This document shows, piece after piece, positions 56,431 to 64,000 of a DNA stretch of 64,000 nucleotides (within the stretch, counting starts at the first letter, position 1; the number at the start of each line of letters is the position of its first letter). The position numbers were made by a program, and so were the translations under genes. Location: contig CM055095.1 of NCBI GenBank assembly GCA_029204225.1, positions 43,114,223-43,178,222 of the forward strand, given 5' to 3'. This DNA is from Diphasiastrum complanatum (taxonomy: Eukaryota > Streptophyta > Lycopodiopsida > Lycopodiales > Lycopodiaceae). The notes beneath the pieces are model-generated. The model was not told the DNA's origin, did not search any database, and saw nothing but the letters and a program-made list of their open reading frames with translations.

Positions 56431-56692
56431 GTCTAACAACATTGAAACGTTTTCTGTGAACAAGTTTGAAACATTTTTTTGCATTTTAGGGTTCATTCAC
56501 AACTTCACTTGCAAATTAACTAAGTGAATAACAATTCAAAACTTCATAACTAATGTATGGAAATTACAATCCATTCAATACTCCCAAATCAAAATCATTG
56601 AAATTAGAACGTTATATTACGTCATAATGTTGTGAGACTTTCTATCTCATGTACAATACATCGCCATGATACACATATCCAAAAACAAAATA
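56431..56692 (-). other. Presumed 3' untranslated sequence of the CACTA-like gene
   Basis: AT-rich, no gene. It would be continuous with 63133-63144 before copia A2 inserted. Confidence 0.4.
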
Positions 56693-56697
56693 ATAAT
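56693..56697. repeat. Target-site duplication of copia A2
   Basis: ATAAT, repeated exactly at 63128-63132. Confidence 0.92.
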
Positions 56698-57351
56698 TGT
56701 GAAAAATACAGATCCTAAGTGGATCTAAACTCCAAGATCATTGGCTTGAATGCTTGCACTCCAAACTACATAAGCTAGGAATTGGCAACACATTCTATGC
56801 TACCTAGAATGCAAAGAACTTGATCAAAAAGCATTTATCACAAATGGAAACTTTCATAAACATCAAGTGCGGCCCAAAATACATTATACAGTCCATAATA
56901 CATCAGCCTACCACTTTTGGAAAGCACCTAAGATCATACACAATAGCTTGAAGACAATACACACAACAATGCTCTCAATGGAGGAAGAAACAATGACAAT
57001 GATCTATTGATCTCAATGAAGCATACAAAAGGTTTCTCCAACCTGTTCTCCACGACTTCCCTACTATTTATGGATGAGGAAGATGACTCTCTCTCCTCTC
57101 TCTAGAAGGTACTTGACCCTAGATATTCCCTATATAGGAAAAATAGCTAAAAATGGCTTATATGACCAAAATACATCAAAATGGTCTCATTTTGAAGGGT
57201 ATGAAGTTTGACACTTCATCATACTGAAAAAATACAGTAAATAAAAACATTGTGGCCTGGTTCACACGTGTGAAACTCCAGAACCAAAACTATTTACAAT
57301 TTTAGCCAATTTAGGCCTCAAACTAGCTAGGAAATGTTGACAATTTTCACA
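56698..57351 (-). repeat. 3' LTR of copia A2
   Basis: 654 bp, one base shorter than its partner (AAAATACATT here, AAAATAGCATT there). Confidence 0.95.
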
Positions 57352-60300
57352 CTCCCTCTTCAACATTGGATGCTAGTTTCAACATAGTCTTTGAGCACAT
57401 TCCAAGATTAGATCTATGCATTAAATATAGGTCCTTTCCCAATGGTTTGGTGAAGATATCAGCCACACACTCCTTTGAAGAGACATGTTGAAGCTCCACC
57501 TCTTTGGCAATGACTTGATCTCTCACAAAATGGTGAGCAATCTCAATGTGCTTGCTCCTTGCATGAAAAACAGGATTGCTTGCCAAGCTTTGGGCTGAAA
57601 GGTTATCACAAAGTATGATTGGAGTCTTCTCTGGTTCCAGCAAGTGAAGATCCAATAACATCCTCTTGATCCAAAGAATCTCCTTGGTGCATGTTGTTAA
57701 TGCCTTGTACTCGGCTTCGGTGGAAGATAGAGAGATAGTTGGTTGCTTCTTTGATAGCCATGAGACCACTCCATCTCCAAGATAGATTGCAAAGGCACTT
57801 GTTGACTTCCTATCCATTTGATCACCTGCAAAATCTGAATCTGAAAATCCACAAAGGTTAGGTGTAGTACCTCCATACAAGATGCCAAAATCTCTAGATC
57901 CCGAGATGTATCTAAGTACTCTCTTTCCTAGCTTCCAATGAGCCTCACTAGGATCTTGCATAAATTGACTTAGTTTACCAACCACAAAGCTTAGATCAGG
58001 TCTTGTGATGGTTAACCATATAAGAGATCCTATTAGCTTTCTATAGAGAGTAATGTCCTTGAAGGATCTTTCATTACTTCTTGTAGTTAGCTTTACATTT
58101 GATTCCATAGGAGTAGAAACAACTTTACAATCTTCCATATGAAACCTTTTTAGAATAGAGTTAACATACTTTTCTTGACATATGAATGTAGATTTAGAAG
58201 TTCTAATAATCTCTATTCCTAAGATATAATGAAGTTTACCAAGATCTTGAATTTCAAACTCTCTTTTGAGTGCCATCTTGATTTCATCTATATCTAGATT
58301 GTTACCACCACTTAAGATAATGTCATCAACATAGATCAAAAGTAAAGTGATATCATTTTCATTCAATCTAAAGTAGAGAGAATGATCATACTCACTCATA
58401 ACAAAGTTTTGAGAAAGTAAGAAGGAATTGAGCTTAGCATACCAACTCCTTGGTGCTTGCTTTAGCCCATACAAACTCTTTTGGAGATAGCACACATGAT
58501 TAGGCTCATCATGTGAAACATAGCCCTCGGGTTGCTCCATGTAAATATCTTCTTCAAGATCACCATTCAAGAAGGCATTAGTAACATCCATTTGCCACAT
58601 ATCCCAATCATAAAGAGTTGCAAGAGAGATTAGGATTCGAATAGTTACCATCTTTGCCACGGGTGCAAAGGTCTCATCATAGTCAATACCATATTCTTGA
58701 GCATACCCCTTTGCCACCAACCTTGCCTTGTACTTGTTGATTGATCCATCTTGATTTGTCTTGATCTTGAAGATCCACTTACAACCAATTGCCTTCTTGT
58801 CCTTTGGAAGCTTTACCAACCTCCATGTGTTGCTTTTGATGAGTGCTTGATGCTCATGATCCATGGCTTGGATCCATTCCTTCTTTTGAATTGCTTCACC
58901 TACACAAGTTGGTTCATCAAAAGAGGTAAGAAAAGCAAAGTTAGAGTTGTCCACCACTTGCTTTCCTTTTTCATCATAGGTTAGCCTTGATGGCTTAGCC
59001 CTTTGCCTTTGAGTCTTCCTTGAAGTTTGCTTTGGAGTGGCATCTCCATCTTCATCCAAGACATCTTGCACATCATGATGATTAGTAGGCACATCAACAT
59101 CAACATCAACAACATTGGAAATATTCTCTTCATGAAAGATGACATTCCTACTTATGACAACTTTCTTTGTAGAAGGAATGTACACTTTGTAAGCCTTGCT
59201 TACTTCACTATAGCCAACAAACACACCCTTCTTTGATGAAGGATCTTATTTAGTTCTATCATCAAGTGTGATATTGACAAAACATGTACATCCAAAGATC
59301 CTACAATGCTTGACACTCGGCCTTCTACCATAAAGAACCTCATGAGGAGTTTTACCATCCAAGGAAGCACTTGTCCATCTATTACATAGATAGTTAGCAC
59401 ATGCTAAAGCTTCCCCCCAAAAAGACTTAGCAAGATTAGCATGTAGTCTCATTGCCTTGGCACATTCACAAAGGGTTCTATTCTTCCTCTCGGCCACTCC
59501 ATTCTGTTGTGGAGTCCTAGGACTAGACATCTCCCTCTTAATCCCATGTGCTATACAAAAGTCTTTGAACCTATTTGAGGTGTATTCCCCTCCATTATCA
59601 GATCTTAAGCATTTGATCTTTGTATTGAATTGGTTTTCCATTTCATTCTTGAACTTGACAAATGCAGCAAACACTTCATCCTTACTTTTAAGAAGATAGA
59701 TCCAAGTATACCTACTAAAGTCATCAATGAAAGTTGCATACATCTTTGCCCCACCATTGCTAGTTGTACTAGAAGAATGAATATCAGAATGCACAAGTTG
59801 AAAAGCTTCTTTAGATCTAGAAGTAGATCTAGAATAAGCAAGTCTATGAGATTTGGACAAGGCACAATGTTCACAAACACTATTGTTTGCAACAAGACTT
59901 TTAGGGAGACCAAGAACAAGCTCTTTCTTTGCCATTACCTCCAAAGATTTGAAGTTGGGATGGCCCAACCTCTTGTGCCAAACTTCTTGGTTTGTCAATT
60001 GCTCCCTAGCCATACATCCTTCATGATTAGAGATCACACATGCATCAAGCTTGAAAAGTTTACCATGCCTCCTACCTTGAGCAATCAAGGATCCACATTT
60101 ACTTATCAAACATGCATCTCCAATGAACTCCACATCAAGTCCTTTGTCAATCATTTGACTTACACTAAGCAAATTCTTAGTGATTGAAGGAATGTACAAA
60201 ACATTTTCAAGATTTGCTTTCCTATTTGTTGAAAGGGAAATAGGAATAGTGCCTATGCCTTTGATGTCACATTGACCATCATTTGCAGTGTAGATGATGT

Positions 60301-61300
60301 TACCTTCTCCCTCATAAGTCAATAAGGATGTAAAGTATTCCTTATGTCTTGTCATGTGAGATGAGGCTCCACTATCAATCCACCAAGGATCATTATCATC
60401 TATGTTGGCTAACAAACTTGAAGTCATAACAAGTGATTCACATGTGTTATGTTCTTCCTCATCTATTGTAAGATTTCCTTGCCTCTCTCCTTGCTCTCTT
60501 TTCTTCTTATAACATTCATTTGCAAAATGACCTTTTATCCCACAATAAAAGCACTTGAACTTTGACTTATTGTTCTTAGTAGAAGAGGAAGAGGAAGAGT
60601 GATCATCATGATCAAAGTTACCACCTTTGGACCATTTCCCTTTGCCTTTACCTTTGCCCTTGAATTTGCCTTTTGTGAAGAAAGCCTCTTCACCTCCACC
60701 TTGCAAGGATGCACCATCAAGCTTTGATTGCAACCTATGTTCTTCAGCCAATAAGATTTCTTGCAAGTCAACCACACTTGGCAAGACTCTTTGAATGGCA
60801 AAACTTTGCACAAGGTTAGCATGTTCATTTAGCAAACCATTCAACATAACTTGGACTATTTCACCATCTTTTATGTTCTCATCAATGCATGCTAAATCAT
60901 CACTTAGGGACTTAACTCTCAAGATAAATGCATGAGCACTTTCACCCTCTCTTTGCCTACTAGAAAATATTTGTCTCCTTAGGGTCAATACCCTAGATGT
61001 GGACTTTGATTCAAAGAGCTTCTTTAAGGCATTCCATGCCTCACTTGCACATTGACACTTTCCAACTTCCTTGAGAAGTTCATTTGTAACATTTATTTTA
61101 ATGATATGAAGAGCCCTTTTGGCCTTCTTATCAAACCTTTGTTGCTCTTGAAGTGTGAGAGGTCTCTCTTCAATTTCTGCAACTATGTCCATGAGTTCAT
61201 TCAACTCAAGTAAGGACTCCATCCTCACTTTCCAAGTAGAGTAGTTTGATGAACTCAACCTTTCACTAGACTCTAGCATGATCCCACCATTGGAAGCCAT
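57347..61300 (-). pseudogene. Copia A2 gag-pol with one premature stop
   Basis: Same length and domains as the A1 polyprotein. Codon 685 (GAA in A1, in the DRTKED segment after integrase) is TAA at 59246-59248. This truncates the product to 684 residues (gag, protease, integrase) and leaves RT and RNase H in an open but unlinked 625-codon remainder (59224-57347). Catalytic motifs DSGA, the integrase D/D/E, YVDD and RNase H residues are otherwise unchanged. Other differences include M70I, S84C, F156L, R271G, Y301D and D719N. It could act as a parasite of A1-type proteins. Confidence 0.95.
57352..57364 (-). other. Polypurine tract of copia A2
   Basis: Complement of GTTGAAGAGGGAG, adjacent to the 3' LTR. 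Confidence 0.8.
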
Positions 61301-62460
61301 GATTCTAATGTTTCTTCAACTTTTAGGTTCTGTCCTAAAGCACTTAGCACTCACTTTTCTCTCAACAAATGATAGATAAAGAGATCTATGAAGATTTAGG
61401 ACCCTAAAACACTTCTATCTTGAACCTAGATGGTTTCCAAGCATAGAAAGGAAGATTGAAACACATGCAACACTTTGCACAGACTAAGAATGGATTACAA
61501 AATCAAACCAACCTGAACACACTCTTGCTTAAGCTCTCAAACTTTCCAGCAAGTGACCAAATCAAGTTATGGTGTGAAGAGTTACTTGCATTCTTAGAAA
61601 ATACCCAAAACTAGGATGCCAAGATTACCTAGTAATGAACAAACTTGATCAACATATGATCAACACACTAAGATATTGATTCAACCTGTAAAACCACATG
61701 TAAACCACACTTCTAAAAGTTTATAAACTCCAGCAAGTGATAAATACAAGATTTAGAGGTGAATGAATGAGCACACTTAGTGAATCACAAGACTAGCTTC
61801 ACTATCTTGTCAAATCTTGGTGTTTAGATGTAGATCTAAGATCACTTCACATGAGAATGTTCCTCAACCTGTTAAGAACCTGAAAACACACTTGCATAAT
61901 GGTTAACACCTTCCAGCAAATGCTCCAATCAAATTACATAAGGAGAGTTACTTACATGCTCAACAAAGTACACCAAATTTTATGCCAAAATTGATGACAA
62001 TCTTTACAATATGCTCTTCACAATGGAGCTTACAATATGTTCACCCAAAAAAGGGGATCTTTCATCCAAATGGGAGCTTTGCTCAGCCTTTAGGAGAATT
62101 ACAACTCACTCAAAAGAGCATTTGTCATCCACTTAAGGAGAAGTTTCATCCACTTAAGGAGAGTGTTCATCCAAGAATGGAGATTGTCAACAATAGGATT
62201 GAAAAGAACATTGTTAGTATTGAATATGCACAAGCCTCACAATCACAAATGATTAGGTGTTATGATCTGATCCAAAATAGTTTCTTTTCAGCCTCTGATC
62301 TTCAATAGACCTGAAATATGCTTTTGATCCACAAGTTCAACTCACAAAACAAAGGTTAGTAAGATTTGATCAACAAAGCAATGCAAAATCATGCTAGAAC
62401 TTGATCAAACATCCAAATATCACCAAAAATGGAATACTTACTGTAAATAGAAGCCAACCA
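61301..62460 (-). other. Leader of copia A2
   Basis: Counterpart of 965-2124 with the same three CACTTGCTGGA modules, nearly unchanged. Confidence 0.7.
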
Positions 62461-62472
62461 GCTCTGATACCA
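62461..62472 (-). other. Primer binding site of copia A2 (tRNA-iMet)
   Basis: Complement reads TGGTATCAGAGC, next to the 5' LTR. Confidence 0.95.
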
Positions 62473-63127
62473 TGTGAAAAATACAGATCCTAAGTGGATC
62501 TAAACTCCAAGATCATTGGCTTGAATGCTTGCACTCCAAACTACATAAGCTAGGAATTGGCAACACATTCTATGCTACCTAGAATGCAAAGAACTTGATC
62601 AAAAAGCATTTATCACAAATGGAAACTTCCATAAACATCAAGTGCGGCCCAAAATAGCATTATACAGTCCATAATACATCAGCCTATCACTTTTGGAAAG
62701 CACCTAAGATCATACACAATAGCTTGAAGACAATACACACAACAATGCTCTCAATGGAGGAAGAAACAATGACAATGATCTATTGATCTCAATGAAGCAT
62801 ACAAAAGGTTTCTCCAACCTGTTCTCCACGACTTCCCTACTATTTATGGATGAGGAAGATGACTCTCTCTCCTCTCTCTAGAAGGTACTTGACCCTAGAT
62901 ATTCCCTATATAGGAAAAATAGCTAAAAATGGCTTATATGACCAAAATACATCAAAATGGTCTCATTTTGAAGGGTATGAAGTTTGACACTTCATCATAC
63001 TGAAAAAATACAGTAAATAAAAACATTGTGGCCTGGTTCACACGTGTGAAACTCCAGAACCAAAACTATTTACAATTTTAGCCAATTTAGGCCTCAAACT
63101 AGCTAGGAAATGTTGACAATTTTCACA
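62473..63127 (-). repeat. 5' LTR of copia A2
   Basis: 655 bp, TG...CA, matching both A1 LTRs at almost every base. Confidence 0.95.
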
Positions 63128-63132
63128 ATAAT
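63128..63132. repeat. Target-site duplication of copia A2
   Basis: ATAAT, identical to 56693-56697. Confidence 0.92.
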
Positions 63133-63144
63133 AACTACACTATA

Positions 63145-63857
63145 TTATACACTACTACTCCTCGTCAGAGGCACTAGTGTCGTCATCACCCTGACCCGTA
63201 GAGCGACATGCTCTACATCTGGAGTTGGCGCTGCATGTGCCTGCATAAACACAAACAACAAATACGACAATGGTAAATTTTCGACCAAAGATCAATCTAC
63301 TGATGATATATGCATATAAATAAATTTGATGAAGACAATCATGAATATAACTCACTATGGGGTGGTTGCCCTGATGAGCTAGCTTTGCCACCAAACCAGC
63401 GTATGAATCGCGAAATTCAATTTCATACTCGGCCTTCGATGGATAGCGTCCAAAGTCGTGAAGCTGTAAAAAAGAAAAAATGAATGACAAGTTAAAATTT
63501 TTACCATGAATTAAATTCATATGCGATGACAGTAAAGAATGCATTGTAGAATATAAATGAATTACATACCATTAGGGCCTGTAGGCCTACCTTTCCACTA
63601 GATCCTAACTTAGGATTCTCCATGCCAGGGGTAATCCTACTCACCGCAACCTCCTTCTGCAAGTGATATTTTTCTAGATCTTTGGCCTCATCCTTGTAGG
63701 CCTTCCAATCTGGCTTGGAACACCAGGCAGGTTTTGACTTGCCTGTCCAAAGTGTGCCCCGCACAACATTCCTCTTACGCCGAATCCATTTGCTCATATC
63801 TTTTGATATGGCTCCTGGATCGAACTCATTTTCTTGCTGGAATTCTTCCCGCAACTC
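63145..63857 (-). CDS. 3' exons of a spliced, probably CACTA-borne gene (partial)
   Basis: Three exons with good plant splice signals, all in phase 0. 63857-63570 has a TATGTAG acceptor and GTATGT donor; it is 96 codons, ELREEFQQENEFDPG...NPKLGSSGKVGLQALM. 63463-63356 has a TTTTTTACAG acceptor and GTGAGT donor; it is 36 codons, LHDFGRYPSKAEYEIEFRD. 63240-63145 has a TTATGCAG acceptor and ends in TAA. The W...Y, SSGK and G(R)xPSxxE spacing faintly recalls plant Ptta/En-Spm proteins, and GACA subterminal repeats follow downstream at 56.4-56.0 kb. Function is otherwise unknown. Upstream exons lie beyond the window; 63858-64000 may include an exon ending near 63950. No stops interrupt it. Confidence 0.6.
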
Positions 63858-64000
63858 CTACATAATCTTGGATTTTGATTCTCCAGGTTGATCACACCCT
63901 TTTTTAAAAAGTCTTGTTCCAAAATAATGAGAACATAACAAATGCAACTTATTAATAAAGTGGTCCCTTTCTCATCCCTCACTACATCCCCATCGACAGT

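Larger units (their letters stand above)
56698..63127 (-). mobile_element. Full-length Ty1/copia retrotransposon A2
   Basis: 6430 bp, the inverted sister of A1 some 50 kb away. LTRs are at 62473-63127 (5') and 56698-57351 (3'), differing at about three positions, with perfect ATAAT duplications, primer site and polypurine tract. About a dozen amino-acid differences from A1 were counted by eye. A single nonsense codon in integrase/pol makes this copy defective on its own. Confidence 0.96.

Overview
The window is plant nuclear DNA from a repeat-rich, gene-poor region. The evidence is plant Ty1/copia elements primed by initiator tRNA-Met, plant Ty3/gypsy elements with tRNA-Asp-like primer sites, CACTA (En/Spm) transposase pieces, long (CT)n/(GA)n arrays, and no recognisable intact host gene. 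The species cannot be fixed from sequence alone. The style suggests a large land-plant genome (fern, gymnosperm or similar), which is inference only.

Layout. (1) 298-6728: a complete copia element, A1, on the plus strand, with 655-bp LTRs differing at about 2 sites, matching CCCAA target duplications, and an uninterrupted 1317-residue gag-pol. (2) About 6960-9504: a decayed minus-strand gene with a C-terminal RING-like zinc module, split by a 378-bp MITE at 8129-8506. (3) 10.1-14.8 kb: a (CT)n tract, a gypsy pol remnant, an old copia B fragment that still has its RT/RNase H junction, gypsy LTR pieces and degenerate tandem repeats. (4) 15026-29690: a tandem array of a second copia family, B, arranged LTR-internal-LTR-internal-LTR-internal-LTR. 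In all three units the reverse transcriptase region is replaced by about 1.43 kb of unrelated, apparently captured sequence. (5) 29.7-33.5 kb: a gag/integrase-deleted gypsy D, CT minisatellites, a GACA-motif patch like CACTA subterminal repeats, and a gag fragment.

(6) 33773-46985: a large degraded gypsy element, C. It has LTR, tRNA-Asp-like PBS, gag, protease, RT (YLDN in place of YxDD), RNase H and integrase. A long extra ORF (ORF3) with a coiled coil follows pol, then a polypurine tract and a truncated 3' LTR. A 1.2-kb fold-back element with a GC-rich core is inserted between its RNase H and integrase. (7) 47-56 kb: GA repeat blocks, a CACTA transposase fragment (DUF4218/DUF4216-like), and a second minus-strand copy of gypsy C that lost most of pol but kept ORF3. 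(8) 56.0-64 kb: the end of a CACTA-like transposon with subterminal GACA repeats and a spliced gene. Copia A2 (minus strand, 56698-63127, ATAAT duplications, one premature stop) is nested inside it.

Together the window records successive waves of transposition. Gypsy, CACTA and copia-B layers are old to middle-aged, and the two copia A insertions are very young. The most unusual objects are the RT-less copia B array with its captured open frame, the ORF3 of gypsy C, and two inverted-repeat elements with similar CATTAG-type ends.
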